Shown: in pieces, positions 1 through 6,689 of the stretch
How positions within the stretch are numbered: position 1 is the first letter of the stretch
Layout of the letters: each line of letters begins with the position of its first letter
From: Bradyrhizobium sp. BTAi1
Lineage (GTDB): Bacteria > Pseudomonadota > Alphaproteobacteria > Rhizobiales > Xanthobacteraceae
DNA length: 64,000 bases
NCBI RefSeq assembly: GCF_000015165.1
Contig: NC_009485.1
Span: 7,831,501-7,895,500, forward strand
Direction: 5' to 3'
Notes under the pieces: generated by a model
What the model was told of the DNA's origin: nothing
What the model saw: the letters and a program-made list of their open reading frames with translations, nothing else
Database searches by the model: none
Made by a program: the position numbers and the translations under genes

Positions 1-1211
1 ACGGTGGCGCTCGGTAGCAACACGCCGGCCAGAGTCTGCACGGCGTTGGTTAGCAGGCCGAGCGGCATGCCGGGGGTCAAAACCAGCGCAGCAGCCAACG
101 TAACGAGGCCGCCATAGACCGCATAGAAGCCCTTGGCGTCCTGCGGCTTCCGATGCAGCGAATGCCGCAGCGACAGCACATCGCCTATCGCGTAGGCCGT
201 CGACAGCGAGACCGCCATCGCGCCGATCACGCTGGCATCGAGCAGCGCAAGGGCGAAGAAGACGCCAGCCGTCTTCCCGACATAGGCGCCAAGCCCGGCA
301 GCCACGGCTCCGGCGTCCTGGAAATTCCCGAACTCCGGACGACCTGCGAACGTCGCTGCGGTGAACGCCATCATCGCCACTGCGCCGATGACGACCAGCA
401 CAATGCCAAGGACGAGATCGATGCGCCCGTAGCTCAGAAAGCGCGTCGTGATGCGCTTGTCGATCACATAGCTCTGCTGGAAGAAGAGCTGCCAGGGCGC
501 GACCGTTGTCCCGACAATGGCAATGATCAGGAGCATCACCTCGCTCAGCTTCCCGCCTTCAGGAAACTGCGGCACGACGAGATCATGGGCGATCTGGCTG
601 ACCGGGGGATGAACCCAGACGAGCACCGGCACCAACAGAAGACTGCCGAAAACGAGAAACAGCGAAAATCTTTCGAATCGCCGGAAATTGCCCGTCCCAG
701 CCGCGGCGATAATGACGGCCGCTGCGGCAATGACGCCTACGCCTCGCGGAAGCCCGAGGTACTCGAGCGCCAGGCTGATTCCGATGAACTCGGTGACGAT
801 GGTCAGAGCATTCAGCAAGAAAAGGTCGACAACGCTGAAGGCGCCCCAGAACTTGCCAAACCGTTCGAGAATGAGCCGCGCGTGGCCGACGCCCGTCACC
901 GAGCCGAGCCGCAAAACCATTTCCTGGTTCACGTACAGGACGGGAATGAGCAGGATGAGCGTCCACAACAGCGAGGTGCCATAGTTCTGGCCCGCCTGCG
1001 TGTAGGTGCCGAAGGCGCCGGCATCGTTGTCACCGACCATGACGATCAGGCCCGGTCCAAGGATTGCCAGCAGCGTCATCAAACGAGCACGCCAACCGTT
1101 CCTGGGACCCGTATCGTTCTTCTTGATTGTGCCGAGCGCGCCTTTGATGTCGCCGATATGCGCTTCATCCAGCACAGCGTGACGCACGGGAGTATCGAGG
1201 TTAGACAGCAT
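1..1211 (-). CDS. Nramp-family divalent metal transporter, C-terminus beyond window
   Basis: Inner-membrane cation transporter of the Nramp/MntH fold; the reading frame stays open from ATG at 1211 to the window edge (403 codons), so the end is missing. TM1 carries GPGLIVMVGDNDAGAFG (residues 52-68) where Nramps have the DPGN metal motif; aligned, DPGN becomes D63-A-G-A66. TM6 carries GTTVAPWQLFF (234-244), so the usual MPHN is A-P-W-Q (238-241). The first Asp is kept but the Asn, the Met and the His are lost, so the substrate may not be Mn/Fe. A weak SD (AAGGCGG) precedes the start. A small ORF and hairpin lie in its leader, and it is divergent from a metal-sensor-type repressor gene. Family call is strong; substrate unknown. 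Confidence 0.85.
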   Translation of the reverse strand, partial: MLSNLDTPVRHAVLDEAHIGDIKGALGTIKKNDTGPRNGWRARLMTLLAILGPGLIVMVGDNDAGAFGTYTQAGQNYGTSLLWTLILLIPVLYVNQEMVLRLGSVTGVGHARLILERFGKFWGAFSVVDLFLLNALTIVTEFIGISLALEYLGLPRGVGVIAAAAVIIAAAGTGNFRRFERFSLFLVFGSLLLVPVLVWVHPPVSQIAHDLVVPQFPEGGKLSEVMLLIIAIVGTTVAPWQLFFQQSYVIDKRITTRFLSYGRIDLVLGIVLVVIGAVAMMAFTAATFAGRPEFGNFQDAGAVAAGLGAYVGKTAGVFFALALLDASVIGAMAVSLSTAYAIGDVLSLRHSLHRKPQDAKGFYAVYGGLVTLAAALVLTPGMPLGLLTNAVQTLAGVLLPSAT

Positions 1212-1303
1212 GATTAACCGCCTTTGAAATGGCGTTGACTTGAGGGTTCTTGCGTTGGAGCGGTCGTGCGGCTCGACCTGTCGCGCACGACACGCGACCG
1301 CGC

Positions 1304-1459
1304 TCAGTCCGGTGACAGAAACCACCGGCATTCGAGGCGCCCTGCCGCCGTCAGTCGCCAACGGGCTGTCAACCGCGGGCGCCTGCGCTTGAAAGAGAGA
1401 ACCGAGCTCGCTGGGGAAGTGACGCCTTGCGGACGCACACTGGAAAACTGGAAGGTCAT
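1304..1459 (-). CDS. possible 51-aa leader ORF upstream of the Nramp gene
   Basis: ATG at 1459 is preceded by a consensus AGGAGG (1471-1466) at 6-nt spacing, the best ribosome site in this area. The product starts MTFQFSSVRPQG, is basic and Arg-rich toward the end (RRRPRLTARWR), has no recognisable domain, and stops 92 nt before the Nramp start. Its ribosome site forms one arm of a 9-bp hairpin, which points to a regulatory leader peptide rather than an enzyme. Existence as a translated gene is inference only. Confidence 0.4.
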   Translation of the reverse strand: MTFQFSSVRPQGVTSPASSVLSFKRRRPRLTARWRLTAAGRLECRWFLSPD

Positions 1460-1464
1460 TTTTT

Positions 1465-1491
1465 GCCTCCTGATGCCTGGGCTCAGGAGGC
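1465..1491 (-). promoter_or_regulatory. hairpin sequestering the leader-ORF ribosome site
   Basis: Perfect inverted repeat GCCTCCTGA / TCAGGAGGC, 9 bp with a 9-nt loop. On the minus-strand transcript the 3' arm is the AGGAGG that serves the ORF starting at 1459, so folding would hide the ribosome site. It is followed by five A residues and the ATG, not by a U tract, so it is not a terminator for that strand. Confidence 0.55.
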
Positions 1492-1738
1492 GGCACGCAT
1501 CAAAGCAGCGCGAAGTGGATCGCGCGGCCCTCGACAATCGTGTCGTCGCCCTGAGCATAGCCGAGCCGCAGCGAAACGAGAGCAGACGTCGAGCGTCTAC
1601 TGTCGCATTCGTCGGCCAGACTGCTAGGTCGCGGGTTCATATCGATCCCTTGCTGTGCCAATGGAAAATCCAGCCCACCATAGGCTGGACCTTGGCGCGT
1701 GAAATCGTTGCCGGTCTTCACAGCGCCACGGTTTTGAT

Positions 1739-1758
1739 ATATACCCGAGGGGGTATAT
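1739..1758. promoter_or_regulatory. TATACCC operator, site A
   Basis: Inverted repeat ATATACCC-N4-GGGTATAT with spacer GAGG. It lies in the divergent region between the Nramp leader and the RcnR/FrmR-like gene. G/C-tract palindromes with TA-rich ends are the known operator type of the CsoR/RcnR/FrmR family, so autoregulation by the adjacent repressor is the simplest reading. Confidence 0.65.
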
Positions 1759-1764
1759 TGTAAC

Positions 1765-1778
1765 TATACCCGGGTATA
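1765..1778. promoter_or_regulatory. TATACCC operator, site B (perfect 14-bp palindrome)
   Basis: TATACCCGGGTATA ends 4 nt before the ATG at 1783 of the repressor gene. There is no room for a Shine-Dalgarno between site and start, so the message may be leaderless or the start may lie further in. Binding here would block transcription start directly. Confidence 0.65.
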
Positions 1779-1782
1779 CGAA

Positions 1783-2067
1783 ATGGGCAGATCGCACGTC
1801 GTTGCCGAGAAGCAGCGACTCCTTAACCGTGTCCGCCGCTTGCGCGGCCAGGTCGACGCATTAGAGCGGGCTCTCATCGCCGACGAAGCCTATAACGACG
1901 TCATGCGCCTGGTCACTGCAACCCGCGGAGCGATCAACGGAATCATGGCGGAAGTTATCAACGGCCACATCCGCACCCACATGGTCGACCCCAACCGCGC
2001 GCCCAGCCAGAGCGAGCGAAACGCCGCGGACGAGTTGGTCAGTGTCCTGCGAACATATCTTAGGTGA
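1783..2067 (+). CDS. RcnR/FrmR/CsoR-family (DUF156) repressor without cysteine
   Basis: A 94-aa all-helical repressor of the CsoR/RcnR/FrmR superfamily, which binds DNA as a tetramer and releases it on metal or formaldehyde. The family core is clear: RVRRLRGQVDALERAL (residues 16-31) and RGAINGIMAEVINGHI (48-63). Aligned with RcnR (ligands His3, Cys35, His60, His64), this protein keeps His at 5, 62 and 66 but has Tyr37 in place of the nearly invariant Cys and no Cys anywhere. It is therefore unlikely to sense Cu(I) or formaldehyde in the usual way. Palindromes A and B sit at its promoter and related ones occur downstream. No SD precedes the ATG. A start at 2072 for the next gene leaves a 4-nt gap. 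Confidence 0.85.
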   Translation: MGRSHVVAEKQRLLNRVRRLRGQVDALERALIADEAYNDVMRLVTATRGAINGIMAEVINGHIRTHMVDPNRAPSQSERNAADELVSVLRTYLR

Positions 2068-2071
2068 CGTA

Positions 2072-3262
2072 ATGATGCCGCCTCACGCCAAAGCTCAGGG
2101 CGTTGACGAGCCGAACGCGCCCGCACACCCGAACCGGGCGCGCCGCTTTGCTCGGCCATGGGCATACTTTGTCTCCCGCCTGGACCCGCGACCACAGGCC
2201 CTCTTCTCGCCGATGCTACCGATCTTCACGGCAGCACTCGCCATCGCCATCTTCATTTTCGACACGGTCACACCCTACGAAATCGCGGCCGCGAGCCTCC
2301 AGGTCGTGGTCGTCCTCCTGTCCCTGCGCTTTTGCCGGAAACAAGGCGTCATCTTCGTGTCGCTAGGCTGTGCCGCGCTCAGCATCCTCAGCGCCGTACT
2401 TACCATCGTGAGCTATGTTCCAACCGCCGGGAGCACCTTCAGTCTCGGTGTCATCAACACGTCGATCAGTCTGACTGCGATCGCAGCAACTGCTTACCTC
2501 GCGCTGGCTACCGAGACCGCCCGCCAGACGGCTGAACGCGCGCAAGCGCACCTCGCCCACGTGGCTCGTCTGACAACACTTGGCGAGATTTCCGCCTCAA
2601 TCGCTCACGAGCTGAACCAACCCCTGACGGCGGTCATCACGAATGCGAATGCCGCCACACGCTGGATCCGCAGTGAGCCGCCAAATCCGCAGAAGGTCAC
2701 GAGTTCGATCGAAAGCATCGTCGAGGACGCACGGCGCGCGAGTGAGATTATCGCTCGAATTAGAGCCCTGACCACACGCGCTGAACCCCAAAACGCATGG
2801 GTCGACATCAACGCGGTGATACAAGAGGTGCTTGTCCTCATCCAGTCTCAGTTGAACGAAAACCGCATCGTGGTCCGAGCTGAACTTAACAACGGCCTGC
2901 CGAGCGTCTTCGGTGACCGAATCCAATTACAGCAAGCCGTTCTCAACCTCATCGTCAACGCCATCGACGCAATCGGTGCTGCACAAGCAGACCCCCGAGA
3001 AATTCGCATTAGATCACGCAAGACACGGCCGAGTGGCGTCGAGGTCAGCATTGAGGACACCGGCGGCGGACTGACTACGACTGATGTCAATCAGATCTTC
3101 GATGCATTCTTTTCGACGAAGACCGGGGGCATGGGCATCGGTCTCTCGATCTGCCGCTCGATCATTGAAGCTCATCATGGCCGCATCTGGGCCGAAAAGG
3201 GCGAGCCTTCAGGAGCCACCTTCCACTTCACGCTGCCTGGGACTCAGGAGGCAAACCAATGA
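2072..3262 (+). CDS. membrane sensor histidine kinase (FixL/DctB-like transmitter)
   Basis: Autophosphorylating sensor kinase of 396 aa. The N-terminal part (about 45-150) has four hydrophobic segments with very short connections and no evident periplasmic domain. The transmitter follows: H-box ASIAHELNQPLTAV with H179, N-box VLNLIVNAIDAI, G1 DTGGGL and G2 GMGIGLSICRSII. The start at 2072 has AGGTG at 5-nt spacing; an ATG at 2042 would overlap the repressor gene by 26 nt. It overlaps the response-regulator gene by ATGA, so the pair is translationally coupled. The repressor, kinase and regulator look like one operon. The signal is unknown; lack of a large sensor loop suggests sensing in the membrane or via a partner such as the ABC permease. 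Confidence 0.9.
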   Translation: MMPPHAKAQGVDEPNAPAHPNRARRFARPWAYFVSRLDPRPQALFSPMLPIFTAALAIAIFIFDTVTPYEIAAASLQVVVVLLSLRFCRKQGVIFVSLGCAALSILSAVLTIVSYVPTAGSTFSLGVINTSISLTAIAATAYLALATETARQTAERAQAHLAHVARLTTLGEISASIAHELNQPLTAVITNANAATRWIRSEPPNPQKVTSSIESIVEDARRASEIIARIRALTTRAEPQNAWVDINAVIQEVLVLIQSQLNENRIVVRAELNNGLPSVFGDRIQLQQAVLNLIVNAIDAIGAAQADPREIRIRSRKTRPSGVEVSIEDTGGGLTTTDVNQIFDAFFSTKTGGMGIGLSICRSIIEAHHGRIWAEKGEPSGATFHFTLPGTQEANQ

Positions 3263-3918
3263 ACCTCGGCGCTCCAGCCACCCGCACTCAGAAATCAACC
3301 GTGGCGATCGTGGATGACGATCCGTCCGTCCGGAAAGCCATTAGCAATCTATGTGAATCCGAAGGGTTCGACGTCGTGGCGTTCTCCTCTACGGCCGAAT
3401 TCTTGCGCTGGTCGATTCCGGAGACACCCGTCTGCATGGTCTTGGACGTCCGCATGCCGGGCGAAAACGGGCTGGATTTTCAAGTCGAGCTAGCGAAGTC
3501 TCACGCTGAAATTCCGATCGTGTTTGTCACGGCGCACGGTGACATTCCCATGTCTGTCCGCGCCATGAAGGCTGGCGCCATCGAATTCCTGACAAAGCCG
3601 TTCAGGGATCAGGACCTCCTCGACGCCATCAACGGCGGCTTGGCGAAAAGTCGTATGCGCCGTAACGCGCTCGAGATGAATGCCGAATTGGAAGCTCGAT
3701 ACCAATCGCTGTCCAATCGCGAGCGAGAGGTGATGGATCTGATTACAAAGGGTCAACTCACGAAGCAGATTGCGGCAACACTCAACCTTAGCGAAATCAC
3801 CGTTAAGGTCTGCCGCCGGCAAATCATGACGAAGATGCAGGCGAATTCCATGCTCGACCTCGGACGCATGTCAGAGAAACTGGAAAGGATGAGAAGCGGA
3901 CCCGCGGAGCTCCGGTAG
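3259..3918 (+). CDS. FixJ-type response regulator (receiver + LuxR-type HTH)
   Basis: A 219-aa transcription regulator. The receiver has acidic D19-D21, phosphoacceptor D63 in VLDVRMP, T91 and K113 (FLTKPF). The LuxR/FixJ HTH spans about 148-205 (LSNREREVMDLITKG, then KQIAATLNLSEITVKVCRRQIM). The position that is usually His in TVKxHR is Cys here (VKVCRR), a minor deviation. It is coupled to the upstream kinase by a 4-nt overlap. Targets are probably the neighbouring transport genes, by location only. Confidence 0.9.
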   Translation: MNLGAPATRTQKSTVAIVDDDPSVRKAISNLCESEGFDVVAFSSTAEFLRWSIPETPVCMVLDVRMPGENGLDFQVELAKSHAEIPIVFVTAHGDIPMSVRAMKAGAIEFLTKPFRDQDLLDAINGGLAKSRMRRNALEMNAELEARYQSLSNREREVMDLITKGQLTKQIAATLNLSEITVKVCRRQIMTKMQANSMLDLGRMSEKLERMRSGPAELR

Positions 3919-3948
3919 AAGAAGCCACGGTCGGATCGCTGCTGCTCG

Positions 3949-3963
3949 ATATACCCGAGGATA
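3949..3963. promoter_or_regulatory. TATACCC-type site C (imperfect)
   Basis: ATATACCCGAGGATA: one intact half (ATATACCC) and a degenerate second half (GGATA). It lies between the response-regulator stop and the next gene, about 70 nt upstream of its GTG start, and matches sites A, B and D. Confidence 0.45.
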
Positions 3964-4034
3964 GTTGTGCGACGAGCTGATTTGTCGCAACGCTCTATCG
4001 GAGTCGTACCTCCGAGAAGAAAAGGGCGGAGATC

Positions 4035-4619
4035 GTGCCCCACACCGCCACGTTAGGACATAGGGCCCAAGCGATCCTGGCGGTGTTCGCACAGCTCCAC
4101 AAGAGCGCCGGCGATACTCTGAGATACGACGAGATCACCGATTATATTGGCGACGCTCACGTCCGAAAACTCGGTCAGCAAGAGCTGACTCGCGAAGGCC
4201 TCGTTGTTGAACACCAATATACGCTTGAACTCACCTCGACCGGCCGAGCGGCGATCACCTCGCTATTCGGGCCGAGCGGCCGACTCGTTCCCAGGCTTTT
4301 GAACGGGATCGAAACAACGACGATCAACAACCATAAGATCAAGGCTTGGCCACGAGAACCTGATAGTCCGAGCATCCGCTACGTCGTGAAGCGCTTTGCG
4401 TTAAAGCTCGCAATACTTCTCGTCTTTGCCCTTGCGCAAATACCGTCGCGATGGGGGTTCGGTTACGCCTTCGTCGCTTTGACGGCGTTATCGGGCATGA
4501 TCTGCATTGGTCTGGCGCTCGTGCGTCGTGAGGCCTGGACGCTCGCGCGCCTGAACTACTGGCACGAAGCCGTCGCGTTTCTTGCTCTTGCATTGAGCGG
4601 CTGGACTACGATGCGCTGA
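4035..4619 (+). CDS. hypothetical membrane protein with winged-helix-like N-terminus
   Basis: A 194-aa protein not assigned to a named family. The first ~80 residues look like a small winged-helix or effector-free HTH (AILAVFAQLHKSAG, YDEITDYIGDAHVRKL, ELTREGLVV, ELTSTGRAAI). The C-terminal third (about 115-192) has three hydrophobic helices separated by Arg-rich turns. The chosen GTG start follows AAGGGCGGAG. It lies between the two-component pair and the ABC permease, downstream of site C and upstream of site D. A membrane-tethered DNA-binding role is possible but not shown. Confidence 0.65.
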   Translation: MPHTATLGHRAQAILAVFAQLHKSAGDTLRYDEITDYIGDAHVRKLGQQELTREGLVVEHQYTLELTSTGRAAITSLFGPSGRLVPRLLNGIETTTINNHKIKAWPREPDSPSIRYVVKRFALKLAILLVFALAQIPSRWGFGYAFVALTALSGMICIGLALVRREAWTLARLNYWHEAVAFLALALSGWTTMR

Positions 4620-4662
4620 ACACCGGCGAATCCGCGCGGCGGACGGCCAAAGCGCCACGCCG

Positions 4663-4680
4663 AATATACCCGAGTATATT
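4663..4680. promoter_or_regulatory. TATACCC-type operator, site D
   Basis: AATATAC-CCGA-GTATATT, an 18-nt inverted repeat upstream of the ABC permease gene. The core ATATACCCGAG is the same as at sites A and C. Confidence 0.6.
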
Positions 4681-4711
4681 CTTCAGACACTTTTCGAGCG
4701 AAGAACGCCTC

Positions 4712-4719
4712 CGGGTATA
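4712..4719. promoter_or_regulatory. TATACCC-type half-site E
   Basis: CGGGTATA single half-site, 32 nt after site D. Weak alone; listed because it lies in the same promoter region as D. Confidence 0.3.
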
Positions 4720-4916
4720 AGTAGCGCAAACAACGATCGCACTCTATAGACACAGCAAATCTGCTTGGCGGGAATCGTCTAGCCTCGCTTGAGCAGTTCT
4801 AGGAAACCGAACGATGCCGAACGACGGTAGTCGACAGCTTACGCCGCCAGGGACGTTTCGCCGAGCCTAGACAAGAGCTCGCTCGTGACGGCCGGCACGG
4901 CTGACACGAGGGCGCC

Positions 4917-6674
4917 ATGGTCTTTCATTCCAGGAGTGACGGCAAACACCGCCATTTCGATAGGAGCTTGGCGCCTCGTCTCGCCGGGCCAAGTTGGGCA
5001 GACCTCGCCGCCATAGCCCTTCTGCTAGTCATCGCATTGCTCGTCATCGTCGGGGTTGGCCAAATGCGCCAACCGCTGACGGCTCTCAATGCCGCGCCCG
5101 TCGACCTTCAGCTCCTGCACCTTCCTGAATATGCGCTTCTCTCGACCCTGCGCATGTTCGGGGCACTTGCGGCATCTCTGATATTCACTCTGACTGTTGC
5201 GACCCTCGCAGCAAAGAGCCGCAAAGCCGAACTGATCATCGTTCCTGCTCTCGACATTCTACAGTCGGTTCCGGTGCTCGGCTTTCTGACGTTCACCGTC
5301 ATGTTCTTCATGAACTTGTTTCCTGGGCGCCAGCTTGGGGTCGAGTGCGCCGCGATTTTTGCGATCTTCACAAGCCAAGCCTGGAACATGGCGTTCAGCT
5401 TCTACCAGTCGCTTCGCACGGTCCCGAAGGATCTCGATGAGGTAAGCAGGCAGTTTGGCTTTTCGTCCTGGCGCAGATTTGTGCGCCTCGAGCTTCCGTT
5501 CGCCATGCCAGGTCTGGTCTGGAACGCCATGATGTCGATGTCGGGAGGATGGTTCTTTGTTGTCGCCTCGGAAGCGATCGCGGTTGGCAACACGACGATC
5601 GCATTGCCCGGTATCGGCTCCTGGTTGGCGCTCGCAATTGAGCGGAAAGATTTCGGCGCTGTCGCCTGGGCAGTCTTCGCAATGGCCGTCGTCATCGTCC
5701 TCTACGACCAGCTCATATTCCGGCCAATCGTCGCTTGGGCTGACAAGTTCAGATTCGAGCAAACCGCGTCGCGTGAACGACCGCGCTCCTGGGTATACGA
5801 CCTCGCACGCCGCACGCGCCTTCTGCCGTCGATCATCGAGCTTCTGCTGGTGGCTGGCCGAGCCCTGAGTGCGCTGAGCTGGTCGGCCCCACCTCGACGT
5901 CAAACGCTCCACCCCAATAAACACATCATTCGTGTCCCCGACGGCCTCTGGATCGGTTTCATCGCCGTGGTCTGCTTCGGCGCCTCGCTCTGGCTGCTGC
6001 GCTTTATTTCGACATCCCTGACAGCGGCGGACATCATATCAATTGTTGGCCTGGGCTTTGCGACCTTGGTTCGCGTCGCCGTCCTCATTGCGATCGCCAG
6101 CATCATTTGGGTGCCGATCGGCGTGTGGATCGGATTACGGCCGACCTGGTCCGAGCGCCTGCAACCCGTCGCCCAATTCCTGGCCGCCTTCCCGGCCAAT
6201 GTGCTGTTTCCCTTCGCGGTCGTGATCATCATCGGGCTGAGGCTTGATCCGAACATCTGGCTTTCGCCGCTCATGATTCTGGGCACGCAATGGTACATTC
6301 TCTTCAATGTCATTGCTGGAGCTAGCGCACTTCCTAACGATCTGAGGGAAGCGGCGCGGACGTTTAACATGCGCGGCCTGCAATGGTGGCGCCAAGTCGC
6401 CTTGCCCGGCATTTTTCCCTACTTCGTGACCGGCGCGCTCACGGCGTCAGGCGGGTCGTGGAACGCCAGCATCGTCGCCGAATCCGTTTCCTGGGGCGAC
6501 AAACGTCTGCAGGCCACTGGTCTCGGCTCCTTCATCGCCGACGCGACCGCTGCTGGCGACCTGCCGCGGGTCGCCGTCGGCATCGTCGTGATGTCGGCCT
6601 TCGTCGTCACCCTCAATCGCACGCTTTGGCGCCCACTCTATCGGTACGCCGAGCGCCGGCTGCGCTTCGATTAA
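4917..6674 (+). CDS. NitT/TauT-type ABC permease, two permease domains fused
   Basis: A 585-aa integral membrane protein with two consecutive binding-protein-dependent permease units, each with an EAA loop for the ATPase: around 170-200 (EVSRQFGFSSWRRFVRLELP) and around 480-515 (REAARTFNMRGLQWWRQVAL). The usual family member has one unit of ~260 aa and dimerises, so this chain is a covalent dimer. It is closely similar along its whole length to the protein at 29510-31243. The ATPase gene follows after 15 nt. No periplasmic binding-protein gene is nearby, which is atypical for this family. GAGGG precedes the ATG at short spacing. Substrate unknown; the linked metal-sensor-type repressor makes a metal or metal complex one hypothesis. 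Confidence 0.88.
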   Translation: MVFHSRSDGKHRHFDRSLAPRLAGPSWADLAAIALLLVIALLVIVGVGQMRQPLTALNAAPVDLQLLHLPEYALLSTLRMFGALAASLIFTLTVATLAAKSRKAELIIVPALDILQSVPVLGFLTFTVMFFMNLFPGRQLGVECAAIFAIFTSQAWNMAFSFYQSLRTVPKDLDEVSRQFGFSSWRRFVRLELPFAMPGLVWNAMMSMSGGWFFVVASEAIAVGNTTIALPGIGSWLALAIERKDFGAVAWAVFAMAVVIVLYDQLIFRPIVAWADKFRFEQTASRERPRSWVYDLARRTRLLPSIIELLLVAGRALSALSWSAPPRRQTLHPNKHIIRVPDGLWIGFIAVVCFGASLWLLRFISTSLTAADIISIVGLGFATLVRVAVLIAIASIIWVPIGVWIGLRPTWSERLQPVAQFLAAFPANVLFPFAVVIIIGLRLDPNIWLSPLMILGTQWYILFNVIAGASALPNDLREAARTFNMRGLQWWRQVALPGIFPYFVTGALTASGGSWNASIVAESVSWGDKRLQATGLGSFIADATAAGDLPRVAVGIVVMSAFVVTLNRTLWRPLYRYAERRLRFD

Positions 6675-6689
6675 GAGGAGGATCAGTTC

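Larger units (their letters stand above)
1212..1736. other. leader/intergenic region between Nramp and repressor genes
   Basis: Apart from the 51-aa leader ORF and its hairpin, no convincing gene was seen. A 73-codon minus-strand frame (1500-1721) has no clear ribosome site or recognisable motif. The length suggests a long 5' leader for the minus-strand transcript, possibly with RNA-level control; no known riboswitch core was recognised by eye. Confidence 0.4.
4620..4916. other. intergenic region before the fused ABC permease
   Basis: No gene seen. It holds palindrome D (4663-4680) and half-site E (4712-4719), so it is probably the promoter region of the ABC operon, with a long leader of about 200 nt. 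Confidence 0.5.

Noticed and set aside
153..1217. 354-codon open frame on the plus strand over the Nramp gene
   Set aside because: Its product is a low-complexity Arg/His/Asp-rich chain, typical of antisense frames in high-GC genes; the minus strand encodes a clear Nramp protein.
1465..1491. Reading the hairpin as a Rho-independent terminator
   Set aside because: On the plus strand the T run precedes the stem, and on the minus strand the stem is followed by A residues; neither fits.
1500..1721. 73-codon minus-strand frame in the Nramp leader
   Set aside because: No ribosome site or conserved motif; it would end where the hairpin begins and has no support beyond being open.
5791..5798. GGGTATAC inside the ABC permease gene as a further TATACCC half-site
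   Set aside because: Single half-site within a coding region, explained by the codons for Trp-Val-Tyr.
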